Shown piece after piece: positions 7,851 to 15,979 of a stretch of 64,000 bases of DNA. Both the position numbers and the translations under genes were made by a program. Each line of letters opens with the position of its first letter. Position 1 is the stretch's first letter. Below the pieces are notes generated by a model. The model was not told the origin of the DNA. It saw only the letters and a list, made by a program, of their open reading frames with translations, and ran no database searches. Source of the DNA: Bog-473 sp035552395 (GTDB lineage: Bacteria; Actinomycetota; Acidimicrobiia; Acidimicrobiales; RAAP-2); NCBI GenBank assembly GCA_035552395.1, contig DASZLL010000106.1, forward strand, positions 1 to 64,000, read 5' to 3'.

Positions 7851-8468
7851 TCAGTCGAAGCTCGGCCGGTCCTTGCGCGTGCGCTTGAGCTCGTAGAAGC
7901 CCTCGGTACCGGTGCACAGCAGCACGCCATCCCAGAGGCGGCCGGCCGCCTCTCCCTTGGGCGCCGGCGTCACCACCGGGCCGAAGATGGCCTGGCCGTT
8001 GTAGTGGATGACCGGGGTGCCGACCTCGTACCCCACCGGGTCCATGCCGGCGCGGTGCGAGGCCTCGAGCGCGTCGTCGAACTCCTCGGACGTGGCCGCG
8101 TCGGCCAGCGACGCCGGCAGGCCGAGCTCGTCGAGTGCCTCGGGCACGATCTTGGGACGCTCGTTCTCGTCGCGGCCGCGGCCTTGCACGTGGATCCGGG
8201 TCCCGAGGGCGGTGTAGAGCGGCAGCAGGATGTCGCTGCCCTTCAGCTGCTCGGCCGCGATACAGACCCGCACCGGCCCCTTGGCCAGCGACATGCGCGC
8301 CCGATACTCGTCGGAGAGGCCCTCGCGGTCCGCGTTGAGGATGGCCAGCGACATCACGTGCCACTCGGTGGTGATGTCGCGCACCTGTTCGACCTCGAGC
8401 ATCCAGCGCGAGGTGATCCAGGCCCACGGGCACAGCGGATCGAACCAGAAGTCAGCGGTGTCTTTCAC
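7851..8468 (-). CDS. DsbA-fold protein of the Rv2466c (mycothiol-dependent reductase) family, CPWA variant
   Basis: 205 residues. The sequence follows mycobacterial Rv2466c closely (ADFWFDPLCPWAWITSRW near the start, GPVRV.IAAEQ, DEVGTP-type region PVGYEVGTPVIHYNG, FYELKRTR near the end). Rv2466c is a thioredoxin-fold, mycothiol-dependent reductase with a CPWC centre. Here the second cysteine is alanine (C13-P-W-A16), so only a monothiol mechanism is possible. GTG 8468 has GGAGG seven bases upstream. The start overlaps the stop of the SDR gene by four bases (GTGA), so the two are translationally coupled. The stop codon is followed by the convergent map gene. Confidence 0.85.
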   Translation of the reverse strand: MKDTADFWFDPLCPWAWITSRWMLEVEQVRDITTEWHVMSLAILNADREGLSDEYRARMSLAKGPVRVCIAAEQLKGSDILLPLYTALGTRIHVQGRGRDENERPKIVPEALDELGLPASLADAATSEEFDDALEASHRAGMDPVGYEVGTPVIHYNGQAIFGPVVTPAPKGEAAGRLWDGVLLCTGTEGFYELKRTRKDRPSFD

Positions 8469-9217
8469 GGGATACCTCCGTCGACGCGTAGGACCGCGCC
8501 CGTCACGAAAGACGAGGCGTCGGTTGCCAGGAACATCGCAGCACCCACGATTTCGGGCGGCTCGCCGGCCCGGCCCAACGCGTGGTGCGGCATGCCGCCC
8601 TGCAGGATCTTGGGGTCCCACGCCTTCGAGATGTCGGTGAGGAACGGCCCCGCCATGATGCAGTTGACCCGCACCGTCGGCCCGAAGGCCTTGGCGAAGC
8701 CCTCGGTGAGCGCGTTCAAACCTGCCTTGGCCGCGTCGTACGGCAGCATGTGCGGCGCCGGTCGGATGGACCCCGTGCTCGAGACGTTGATGATGGATCC
8801 ACCATATGGGCCGTCCGCCATCCTCGTGCCGACGAGCGCGGTGAGGCGGAACGGGCCCTTGAGGTTGACCCCGAGTGTCTTGTCCCAGAGCTCTTCGGTC
8901 GCCGACGTCAGGTCCGGATAGAGCGGCGACATACCGGCGTTGTTCACCAGCACGTCGACCCGTCCGAAGGCGCCGTAGGCCTGCTCGACCAGGCCGTCGA
9001 GTTCGTCCCAGTGGCCGACGTGGCACGCCACCGGGAGCGCGCGGCGGCCCATGGCCTCGACCTCGCTGGCGACCTCCGTACAGCTGTCGATCTTGCGGCT
9101 GGCGACCACCACGTCGGCGCCCGCGGCGGCGAAGGCGAGCACCATCTCGCGCCCGAGCCCGCGGCTCCCGCCCGTCACGAGGGCCACCCTGCCCGCCAGC
9201 GCGCCGTCCTCTGTCAT
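8465..9217 (-). CDS. Short-chain dehydrogenase/reductase
   Basis: 250 residues, classical SDR length. It has the Rossmann motif TGGSRGLG near residue 15, NNAG near 92, a serine in NVSSTGS and the catalytic Y-x-x-x-K as YDAAK. The NAD(P)-dependent oxidation or reduction of an alcohol/ketone is expected; the substrate is not evident. The C-terminal VDGG motif is intact. The gene overlaps the downstream DsbA-fold gene by GTGA and follows the M20 peptidase gene by 17 bases, so it probably belongs to a minus-strand operon from SRPBCC through M20 to the DsbA-like protein. Confidence 0.88.
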   Translation of the reverse strand: MTEDGALAGRVALVTGGSRGLGREMVLAFAAAGADVVVASRKIDSCTEVASEVEAMGRRALPVACHVGHWDELDGLVEQAYGAFGRVDVLVNNAGMSPLYPDLTSATEELWDKTLGVNLKGPFRLTALVGTRMADGPYGGSIINVSSTGSIRPAPHMLPYDAAKAGLNALTEGFAKAFGPTVRVNCIMAGPFLTDISKAWDPKILQGGMPHHALGRAGEPPEIVGAAMFLATDASSFVTGAVLRVDGGIP

Positions 9218-9234
9218 GTCGCCTCCCGTCGCCT

Positions 9235-10590
9235 CTAGAGCGGCTTCAACAGCTCGGCCACCAAATGGGTAACCGCCTTGCCCATCGGGATGTGCAGCGA
9301 CTCGTTGGGTCCGTGCGCGTTGGAGTGCGGGCCCAACACGCCGGTCGCCACGAACTGGGTCGCCGGGAAGCCCCGCTGCAGGTCGGCCAGGAATGGGATC
9401 GAGCCACCTTCACCCACCGCGCCCGGGGCACGCCCGAATTGTTCCCTGGAAACCCGGGCCAGCGTGGCCGCGATGTCGTCGTCGAGCGGCGGGGCCACCC
9501 AGCCCTGCGCCACGCCCTCGACGTCGATGGTGACGTGCGCCCCCTCGTCGGTCCGGATGGCCGAGATGAGCGCGTCGCACGCCGCCTGCGCGTCCACGTC
9601 GGGCGGCAGGCGCAGCGAGAGCTTGAGCGTCGTCGACGGCCGCAGCACGTTGCCGCCGTCGCGTGGTTTGGGCAAACCGTCGGCCGCCGTGACCTCGAGC
9701 GCAGCGCCCCACGTCCGTGCGGCCAGCCGCGCCAGTGGGTCGGCGCCGAGCAGGTGCAGCCCGTCGACCACCGGCGCCGCGCTGTCGGGGAACTCCGCCG
9801 CCAACGCCTCGAGGTTGGCCCGGTGCGCGTCGGGCATCCCCGCCCCCACGAGTTCGGGCAGGAGGATGCGGCCGTCGACCTCGTCTTCGATCCCGGACAG
9901 GATGCGACGCAAGATGCGGAACGACGACGGCACCACACCGCCGCCCTGCCCGCTGTGGATGCCCTCGGTCAACACGTCGACCTTCACGGCGACGACGAGG
10001 TTGCCGCGCAGCGACGTCGTCAGCCAGAGCCGGTCGTAGCTCAGCCCGCCCGAATCGAGGCAGACGACGAGCCGCGGCGTCCCGATGCGCGCCGCCAGGT
10101 GCTCGAGGTAAGCCGCGAGGTCGGGGCTGCCGCTTTCCTCGCTCGCCTCGATGAGGATGAGCACGCGGCCGTGCCCGCCGCCCGCTTCCAGCAGACCCGT
10201 CACGGCGGCGAACGTCGAGTAGCCGTCGTCGGCCGTGCCCCGCCCGTACAGCAAGTCGCCCTCGCGCACCGGTTCGTAGGGCGAGAGCCCGGCGCGCCAT
10301 TCGCCGAGCGGCGGCTGCTTGTCCATGTGGCCGTAGATGACGATCGGGTCGCCGGTGCCGCCGTTGTCGACGAGCAGCACCGGGGTGCGCCCGGGGAGCT
10401 GGATGATCTCGGTCGCCAACGCACCGTCCTGGTCGCGCACCCAGTCGCGCAGGAGCTCGGCCGCCGCCGCGATCGCCCCGCGCTCGGCCCAGTCGGGGTC
10501 GAAGGCGGGGGAGAGGCAGGGGATGCGGGTGAACTCGGACAGCGCCGGGAGGATCCGTTCCTCCCAGGCGGCGTCGATGGCGTCGGTCAT
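9235..10590 (-). CDS. M20 family metallopeptidase (dipeptidase-like)
   Basis: 451 residues. Features of the M20 zinc peptidase/dipeptidase family are in order: YGHMDKQP (zinc His and catalytic Asp), GRGTADDGYS (bridging Asp), IEASEESGSPDL (Glu-Glu pair, general base and zinc ligand), then a lid/dimerisation domain around HSGQGGGVVPS, and SNAHGPNE near the C-terminus with the last zinc His. It should hydrolyse dipeptides or N-acylated amino acids in the cytoplasm. The start lies seven bases after the stop of the SRPBCC gene, indicating an operon. The exact substrate is unknown. Confidence 0.9.
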   Translation of the reverse strand: MTDAIDAAWEERILPALSEFTRIPCLSPAFDPDWAERGAIAAAAELLRDWVRDQDGALATEIIQLPGRTPVLLVDNGGTGDPIVIYGHMDKQPPLGEWRAGLSPYEPVREGDLLYGRGTADDGYSTFAAVTGLLEAGGGHGRVLILIEASEESGSPDLAAYLEHLAARIGTPRLVVCLDSGGLSYDRLWLTTSLRGNLVVAVKVDVLTEGIHSGQGGGVVPSSFRILRRILSGIEDEVDGRILLPELVGAGMPDAHRANLEALAAEFPDSAAPVVDGLHLLGADPLARLAARTWGAALEVTAADGLPKPRDGGNVLRPSTTLKLSLRLPPDVDAQAACDALISAIRTDEGAHVTIDVEGVAQGWVAPPLDDDIAATLARVSREQFGRAPGAVGEGGSIPFLADLQRGFPATQFVATGVLGPHSNAHGPNESLHIPMGKAVTHLVAELLKPL

Positions 10591-10597
10591 GCGCCGA

Positions 10598-11068
10598 TCA
10601 GGCCCCTGGGGTCTCGGTGATCTCCGCCAGGCGTCCGAGCGTCTTGGTCATGGCCTCCGCCGTCTGCTTGCCCACCGGTCCGGCCTGCAGCATGAGGCGC
10701 TGCTTGTCGTGGGTGATGTCCCAGGTCTCACGGACCCGGGTCCCGCCGTCGGCCCCTTCGAGCTCGTAGCGCCAGATGCGCCCGCCGATGAGGCGCCCAA
10801 ACGGCCCCGACAAGACGGTCTGCCAGGCGATCCGCTTGTCCTGCTCGTACTCGATCACCTTGTTCGTCATGGAGTACGGCACGCCCAGCTTCATCGACAT
10901 GCCGAAGGTGGATCCGAGGGCCAGGTGCTCGGTCGTTCCCGGCTTGAGGTGCTTCACCGATCCGGAGCCGTCGATCTCGGGATGGCGCGATGCATCGGCG
11001 ACGATGGCGAAGATGTCGGCGGCGGGCGCCTTGATGACCCGTTCCACGCTGACGACTTTGTCTCCCAC
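10598..11068 (-). CDS. SRPBCC family (polyketide cyclase/START-like) protein
   Basis: 156 residues. The opening VVSVERVIKAPAADIFAIVAD is the hallmark of the SRPBCC/polyketide cyclase-dehydrase fold. It is followed by RHPEIDGSG, a beta-rich middle (WQTVLSGPFGR..WRYELE) and a long C-terminal helix. Proteins of this fold bind hydrophobic ligands; most actinobacterial members have no assigned reaction. The GTG start is preceded by GGAGGT at good spacing. It is the first gene of a minus-strand run with the M20 peptidase. Confidence 0.8.
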   Translation of the reverse strand: MGDKVVSVERVIKAPAADIFAIVADASRHPEIDGSGSVKHLKPGTTEHLALGSTFGMSMKLGVPYSMTNKVIEYEQDKRIAWQTVLSGPFGRLIGGRIWRYELEGADGGTRVRETWDITHDKQRLMLQAGPVGKQTAEAMTKTLGRLAEITETPGA

Positions 11069-11140
11069 GCTGCGACCTCCGGTTCGGCCCGCTCGATCAG
11101 CGGCCGGCTCAAGGCGACGACACTAGGGCGTGCGGCGCCC

Positions 11141-11497
11141 TCAGAGCGCGTGCGCCACGAGGTCGCTCAGCTGCACCCACTCGAGCGTGGCGGCGTGGGT
11201 CGACGCCAGGACGACCGGCGGGGCCGCCCCGGCCTCAAAGGCCTCCTGCCAGCGTGGCGCGCACAGGCACCACTGGTCGCCGGGCTGCAGCCCGCCGAAG
11301 CCGAATTCCGGGTGCGGCGTCGAAAGGTCGTTACCGACCGTGGCCGAGAAGGTGAGGAACTCGGCCGTGACCCTCGTGCAGACGGTGTGGACGCCGAGGT
11401 CCTCGGCGCCGGTGTTGCAGCAGCCGTCGCGGTAGAAGCCGGTGAGCGGGTCGTAGTTGCAGGGCTGGAGATCCTCGCCCAGGACGTTCTGTGCCAT
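11141..11497 (-). CDS. DUF2237 family protein
   Basis: 118 residues from the ATG giving MAQNVLGEDLQPC; an ATG 15 bases upstream is possible but adds residues outside the family pattern. The conserved block TGFYRDGCCNTGAEDLG, the statement of a histidine/threonine region (GVHTVC), and GDQWCLCAPRWQEA are diagnostic of DUF2237, a small cysteine-containing bacterial family of unknown function. No membrane segment. It lies between the SRPBCC gene and the nitroreductase gene, all on the minus strand. Confidence 0.85.
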   Translation of the reverse strand: MAQNVLGEDLQPCNYDPLTGFYRDGCCNTGAEDLGVHTVCTRVTAEFLTFSATVGNDLSTPHPEFGFGGLQPGDQWCLCAPRWQEAFEAGAAPPVVLASTHAATLEWVQLSDLVAHAL

Positions 11498-11531
11498 GGC
11501 CCATTTGACCACGCCGCCGTCGGGCGTCGTC

Positions 11532-12227
11532 TTACGCGCCTCCGAGCGGATCGCCCTCGTAGCGGTCCACCCACGCGAAGGAGCCGACGGGAGCGCGCTT
11601 CAACCGGCGTGCCGCCGCCACCGGGTGGCCCAGCACGACGAGCGCCGCCGCGACGACGCTCTCGGGGATGCCGAAGACGGCACGCAGCTCGGCCTCGCGG
11701 CGCACGGCAACGGTCGTCATCACCCCGGCGAGGCCCTCGGCGCGGGCGGCCAGCAGCAGGTTCCAGACAAAGGGGTAGATGGAGGCGCCACCGACGAGCG
11801 TGTAGCGCGGGAGGTCGCGGTCGACCGTCGCCAGGGCGCCGAGGTCGGCCAGGACGAGCAGGAGTGCGGGCGCGGTATCGAGCTTCTCGGCGAACGCGGG
11901 CGCGGCGGCGCCCGCGGCGGCGAATTGGCCGGCGTTGGTCAGGGCGGCTGCTTCTTCCTCGCGGTCGGTGAGCGGCGACCACGGCGTCAGGCCCGCGGCG
12001 GCGAGGGCGAGGTAGTCGTACCAGCCGGAGAGGTAGAGGTCACGCAGGGCCGTCCGGGCCTTGGGGTCCTTGACGACGATGACGCGCCAGCCCTGGCGGT
12101 TGCCGCCGCTCGGAGCGAAGCGCGCCGTCTCGAGCAGGCGGGCAAGGACAGCGTCTGGTACCGGCTCGTCTCGAAACTCGCGCACGGCCCCGGTGCTGCG
12201 CAGCGTGGTGACGAGGTCGAGGTCCAT
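11532..12227 (-). CDS. Nitroreductase family FMN-dependent oxidoreductase
   Basis: 231 residues from ATG 12227. N-terminal TLRSTGAVREFRDEPVPD and ETARFAPSGGNRQGWRVIVV are the FMN-phosphate and isoalloxazine-binding segments of nitroreductase-fold enzymes; GGASIYPFVWNLLLAARAEGL and VVLGHPV complete the fold. It should reduce nitro, quinone or enone groups with NAD(P)H; the natural substrate is unknown. It is divergent from a nitronate monooxygenase-like gene with 39 bases between the starts, an arrangement that suggests shared control. Confidence 0.88.
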   Translation of the reverse strand: MDLDLVTTLRSTGAVREFRDEPVPDAVLARLLETARFAPSGGNRQGWRVIVVKDPKARTALRDLYLSGWYDYLALAAAGLTPWSPLTDREEEAAALTNAGQFAAAGAAAPAFAEKLDTAPALLLVLADLGALATVDRDLPRYTLVGGASIYPFVWNLLLAARAEGLAGVMTTVAVRREAELRAVFGIPESVVAAALVVLGHPVAAARRLKRAPVGSFAWVDRYEGDPLGGA

Positions 12228-12266
12228 GAGTTGCCCACGGTAGTGGTCACTGGTTATGTCTGGGGG

Positions 12267-13319
12267 GTGACGGCGCATGCGGGCACCCAGGCTCTCGAGC
12301 GGGTGCGGGCGCTGGCCCGCTGGCCGCTCGTGGTGTCGCCCATGGCGGGCGGGCCCTCGACGGTGGAACTTGTGGTGGCAGCGTCGCAGGCGGGCGCGCT
12401 GGCTTTCCTGGCCGGCGGGTACAAGACGGCGGAGGAACTGCGAGCCGACATGGCGGCCGTCGCTGCGGCCAGGGTGGGCGCGTTCGGCGTCAACCTGTTT
12501 GTGCCGGGCCGGCCCACCGAGGTGCCCGACCGCCTCGAGACGTATCTCGCGTCGTTGCGGCCGCTGGCCGAGTCGTTCGGGGCCGACCTCGGGCCGGCAT
12601 CGTGGGACGACGACGACTACCCGCGCAAGCTCGAGCACGTGCTGGCCCAGCCCCCGGCGGTCGTGAGCTTCACCTTTGGCATGCCCGAGCCCGAAGTCGT
12701 GCGGGCGTTGCAGCGGGCGGGCGCCCTCGTCGTGGTGACCGTGACGACGCCCGAGGAGGCGAACCTCGCGCTGGGCGTCGCTCCCGACGCCCTCTGCCTG
12801 CAGGGCGCCGAGGCTGGTGCTCACCGGGGCAGCTTGCGCAACGAGGACCGCCCGGACGCGGACCGGCCGCTCTGCGCGCTCCTGGCGGCGGTCCGCCGAC
12901 GCACGTTGGTGCCGCTCGTGGCGGCGGGCGGGGTGGCCGGCCCCGAGGACGTGGTCGACTTGCTGGCCCGGGGCGCGGCCCTCGTCCAGGCGGGCACGGC
13001 CTTCCTCCGTTGCCCCGAGTCCGGGGCGTCGCCGGCCGCAAAGGACGCGCTGGCCGCCGCACACGCGGTGACGGCGGTCACCCGCGCTTTCAGCGGTCGG
13101 CGGGCCCGGGCGCTCGTCAATGCCATGGTGCGCGAGCACCCCGACGCCCCGCCCGCCTATCCCGAGATCAACAACGCAACGCGGCCGCTGCGTGCTGCCG
13201 CCGCCCGGGCCGGTGACTCCGGCCACATGAGTGTCTACGCCGGCACCGGTTTCCGGGCGGCCGAGCCTCGCCCGGCCGCCGAGGTGGTCGAGCGGCTGGT
13301 GTCAGGATGGCGCCGGTGA
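12267..13319 (+). CDS. Nitronate monooxygenase/2-nitropropane dioxygenase family protein
   Basis: 350 residues. TIM-barrel FMN oxidoreductase: PLVVSPMAGGPST at the N-terminus, GALAFLAGGYK, FGVNLFVPG, then ALCLQGAEAGAHRGS with the conserved GxEAGxH segment, LVPLVAAGGVA and LVQAGTAFL for the phosphate-binding half. Known members oxidise alkyl nitronates or act as FMN-dependent enoyl reductases. GTG 12267 is chosen; GTG 12243 is in frame but would reach almost to the divergent nitroreductase start. The stop overlaps the next gene by GTGA. A second family member is at 44161-45126. Confidence 0.88.
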   Translation: MTAHAGTQALERVRALARWPLVVSPMAGGPSTVELVVAASQAGALAFLAGGYKTAEELRADMAAVAAARVGAFGVNLFVPGRPTEVPDRLETYLASLRPLAESFGADLGPASWDDDDYPRKLEHVLAQPPAVVSFTFGMPEPEVVRALQRAGALVVVTVTTPEEANLALGVAPDALCLQGAEAGAHRGSLRNEDRPDADRPLCALLAAVRRRTLVPLVAAGGVAGPEDVVDLLARGAALVQAGTAFLRCPESGASPAAKDALAAAHAVTAVTRAFSGRRARALVNAMVREHPDAPPAYPEINNATRPLRAAAARAGDSGHMSVYAGTGFRAAEPRPAAEVVERLVSGWRR

Positions 13320-13801
13320 CGAACCGCCGGCAGTCGAAGACGATCGAGTTCACGCCGCCCGAGAACGATGGCGTGGCCGCCGAGCTGGCGTCGTTGCGCG
13401 ACGCCGGCGACGGCTGGATCAACCTGTTGCCCGGGATTGTCGAGGGAACGGTGGAGGTCGACCCGCCCACGGGGCTCTTCGCCTTCTTCGGCACGCGGCA
13501 GGCGCCCGTGACGATGGCGACCGTGATGCCGGCGCGCCAGGAGCACCGCCACGTCGAGGGCATGTCGGTCGGCCTGATGCACCCGACGGGCGGCCACGCG
13601 ATCGCCCGGCTGGCCGAGACGGGTGTGACGGTGCCCGCCGGATGGGTGGTGCGCCAGGACCACGTGCGGCGCGGGCTGGTGCTGCGTACGTCGCCCGATG
13701 CCGCGCCGGCCGACATCGTGAGCTGGGGTGTGCGGGCGGGCGCCGCCTTGTGCATGGCCGACATGACGGGGCAGTGGCAGGCCGTCGTGTACCTGCCGTA
13801 G
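13316..13801 (+). CDS. Conserved hypothetical protein (161 aa)
   Basis: I do not recognise the family. The protein is soluble, without signal peptide or membrane segment, and contains the segments FAFFGTRQAPVTMATVMP and AGAALCMADMTGQWQAVVY. The composition looks like a single compact alpha/beta domain. GTG 13316 overlaps the preceding stop as GTGA and has AGGATGG upstream; ATG 13307 is an alternative with no spaced ribosome site. It lies between the nitronate monooxygenase-like gene and a phosphotransferase gene, all on the plus strand and closely packed, so it is probably co-transcribed with them. Confidence 0.75.
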   Translation: MTNRRQSKTIEFTPPENDGVAAELASLRDAGDGWINLLPGIVEGTVEVDPPTGLFAFFGTRQAPVTMATVMPARQEHRHVEGMSVGLMHPTGGHAIARLAETGVTVPAGWVVRQDHVRRGLVLRTSPDAAPADIVSWGVRAGAALCMADMTGQWQAVVYLP

Positions 13802-13816
13802 GAGGGTCGAGGTCCG

Positions 13817-14845
13817 ATGGCGATGGGGGAGCGGCGCGACGACGCGGCGCTGGCGGAGGGTTTGGCCCGCTGGGTGGCCGCGCACTCAGAGGGGGTGCCC
13901 GGCGGCGCGGGCGGCCCGCTCACGATCGCCCGGCTCGAGCACGCCGAGGGTGGCATGGCCAACGAGACCGTGCTCGTCGACTTCGGTCCCGGCCACGACG
14001 GGATGGTGGTCCGCCTCCCGCCACTCGATTCCACTTTCCCCGACTACGACCTCGGGCCGCAGGCGGCGGTGCAGAACGCCGTGGCTGCGGCGGGCGTGCC
14101 CGCGCCCGCGCCGACCGTCTTCGAGACCGACCCCTCGTGGATCGGCGCACCCTTCCTTGCCATGCCGCGCGTGCACGGTGACATCGCGGGGTCGGCGCCG
14201 GTCTTCGACCCCTACGTGCGCGACGCCGGGCTGGCGCGCCAGCGGGTGATGCACGAGGGGCTCGTTGACGCGGTGGTTGCCGTGCACGCTGTGCCGTGGC
14301 ACACGGCAAGACTGGAGGGGGTGCTGGCGGGCCCACGGCTCGGCGACGCGCTCGACCGCTGGGCCGCCTACGTCGAATGGTCGTCGCAGGGCGAACCGCT
14401 GGCCGCGCTGGTCGAGGCGCTCGACTGGTGCCGCCGCTACCGTCCGCCCGAGCGTGAGGCCGTTTTGTTGTGGGGCGACGTGCGCCTGGGCAACCTCGTC
14501 TTCGACGCGGCGTGCAACGTGGTCGCGGTCCTCGACTGGGATCTCGCCGCGCTGGGCCCGCGCGAGATGGACCTCGGCTGGCACTTCGGGCTCGAGTTCA
14601 TGATGGAGGAGCTCTTCGGCCAGCGGGTCGCCGGCTTCTCCTCGCGGACCGAGACGCTCGAGCGCTACGAGCGGCGCGCCGGGTGCGAGGTGCACGACCT
14701 CGCCTGGCACGAGGTCTTCGCGCTAGCCCGGGCCCTCGCCATCAACGACCGCCACCAGCGCATCACCGGTGACCCGCGCCGGCGCGACAACCCGATGGGC
14801 AACATCCTGCGGGCCCGGCTCGAAGCGGCCGCCGCGGGCAGCTGA
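13817..14845 (+). CDS. Phosphotransferase family protein (APH/choline kinase-like)
   Basis: 342 residues. Kinase-like fold of the aminoglycoside/choline phosphotransferase group: VVRLPP for the nucleotide-binding lysine region (here arginine), LLWGDVRLGNLVFD as the Brenner catalytic loop (Asp and Asn present, first His replaced by Trp), and VLDWDLAALGPREMDLGW with the metal-binding Asp. Actinobacterial and ACAD10-like members next to fatty-acid or nitro-compound enzymes phosphorylate small hydroxylated substrates. GAGG lies four bases before ATG. It ends the plus-strand run that began at 12267. The substrate is unknown. Confidence 0.85.
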   Translation: MAMGERRDDAALAEGLARWVAAHSEGVPGGAGGPLTIARLEHAEGGMANETVLVDFGPGHDGMVVRLPPLDSTFPDYDLGPQAAVQNAVAAAGVPAPAPTVFETDPSWIGAPFLAMPRVHGDIAGSAPVFDPYVRDAGLARQRVMHEGLVDAVVAVHAVPWHTARLEGVLAGPRLGDALDRWAAYVEWSSQGEPLAALVEALDWCRRYRPPEREAVLLWGDVRLGNLVFDAACNVVAVLDWDLAALGPREMDLGWHFGLEFMMEELFGQRVAGFSSRTETLERYERRAGCEVHDLAWHEVFALARALAINDRHQRITGDPRRRDNPMGNILRARLEAAAAGS

Positions 14846-14920
14846 GGCTGGCGCGCCGACCGGTCCGGCCGAGCGGAGGTTCTGAGAAAGTTGGCTTGCG
14901 CCGGAGCTCGGCTGCGTGGA

Positions 14921-15661
14921 TCAGGTGAATACCGAGCTGCGCCGCACCCAGGTGGCGTACTGACCGCCCAGAGGAACCTTCCGCAGGTGTCGATCAAGGG
15001 AGCGGCCGGTCGCTCCTCCCAGCGGCGAGAAGAGGTAGTGGCGGTACTCAGGCTCCACAACAGCTGATTTCTTCAGCAACTCGACCGTCTCACGCGGCGG
15101 GAGGAGCACCGCATCGTGGTCGAGCTCACAGGCGTTCACCGCGTGACGAGTCAATGGGTTGTAAGGATTGTGCTCGAACACCGCAACGACACCTCCATGC
15201 CGGGTGACGCGCACCATTTCACTGACTACCGTGCATCGCTGTGACACGGGGACGTGGTGTAGCACGCATATCGCAACCACGACATCAAATGTCCCGTCGT
15301 CGAACGGAAGCCGCTCTCCGTCGTACCAAGAGAATTGAGCCTCTGGAACGTTCCGCTGGGCCTTGATCAGCATCTCCATCGAGACGTCGACTCCGTGGAG
15401 GCTTCGAACGCACGGGGCGATCACCTGATCGGTCGTCCCTGTGCCGCAGCCGACGTCGAGCAGCGACAGTCCCTTCAGCGGACCTAGTCCCTGACCAACG
15501 ATCTCCTCGAGGATCTCGACTTTGCGGCGAGCGTAAAAGGCGGAGTTCCTGCCCGTAAAGGACACCGACCGGTCCACGTCGTTTTCGTAGCCATTGGCGT
15601 ACCGGTCGAATTCGACGTCGGGGCCGTATTCCTCTAGGGCCTCTATGGCAACCCGGCTCAT
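14921..15661 (-). CDS. Class I SAM-dependent methyltransferase
   Basis: 246 residues. Motif I LLDVGCGTGTTDQVI and the acidic HGVDVS follow the standard SAM-binding Rossmann fold; YDGERLPFDDGTFDVVVAICVLHHVP supplies motifs II/III. The downstream EHNPYNPLTRHAVNACELDHDAVLL resembles small-molecule or glycan O-methyltransferases. No membrane anchor. It is divergent from a membrane glycosyltransferase gene, and the 318-base gap carries the shared palindromic box at 15737-15762, so it may modify the product of the neighbouring glycan pathway. The substrate is not known. Confidence 0.87.
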   Translation of the reverse strand: MSRVAIEALEEYGPDVEFDRYANGYENDVDRSVSFTGRNSAFYARRKVEILEEIVGQGLGPLKGLSLLDVGCGTGTTDQVIAPCVRSLHGVDVSMEMLIKAQRNVPEAQFSWYDGERLPFDDGTFDVVVAICVLHHVPVSQRCTVVSEMVRVTRHGGVVAVFEHNPYNPLTRHAVNACELDHDAVLLPPRETVELLKKSAVVEPEYRHYLFSPLGGATGRSLDRHLRKVPLGGQYATWVRRSSVFT

Positions 15662-15736
15662 GCTTCCCCCTCACGGCCAAAGCAACTGAACGCAGTGGTC
15701 CGAGAGTCCAGTCTTGACTGCCGAAGCAGCGCACTC

Positions 15737-15762
15737 CATGGGCCATATGGACTAGGCCCATG
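15737..15762. promoter_or_regulatory. Palindromic box CATGGGCC-N10-GGCCCATG
   Basis: Eight-base arms are perfect inverted repeats with ten bases between. On the minus strand it reads AGTCCATATGGCCCATG, 76 bases before the methyltransferase start. The related forms AGGCCTTTTGGCCCATG (15792-15808) and GGTCCTTTTGGCCCATG (minus strand, 20263-20247) lie upstream of the other glycan genes. It is a candidate binding site for a regulator common to the locus. Confidence 0.6.
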
Positions 15763-15791
15763 CTGAGTGCGGCCGTTGCCGACCTCGAAAT

Positions 15792-15808
15792 AGGCCTTTT
15801 GGCCCATG
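15792..15808 (+). promoter_or_regulatory. Second copy of the glycan-locus box
   Basis: AGGCCTTTTGGCCCATG lies 172 bases before ATG 15980 and in the same orientation to its gene as the copy upstream of the GT2-GtrA operon. Fourteen bases (CCTTTTGGCCCATG) are identical between the two. Confidence 0.55.
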
Positions 15809-15979
15809 ACGTCGGGCCGTTGAGTTCTTACATTCGAAACGGCTGCGAGCGCGGGACGGGTGGAGGCCGCGCCAGTGCGGAGCCGAAGGGGGAAGACTGC
15901 CAGTGGATCGCTGCACAGTGCACGCGCCCGTGGCACCGCGGTGCGCCTTCGTCCCGCTCGTTCGGCGCGGGATCCGCCG

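Noticed and set aside
8875..10620. Plus-strand ORF of 581 codons opposite the SDR and M20 genes
   Set aside because: It is a high-GC antisense shadow, Arg/Pro/Gly-rich, while the minus-strand frames carry intact enzyme motifs.
11457..12266. Long N-terminal extension of the nitronate monooxygenase-like gene
   Set aside because: It runs antisense to the nitroreductase gene; the family begins at 12267.
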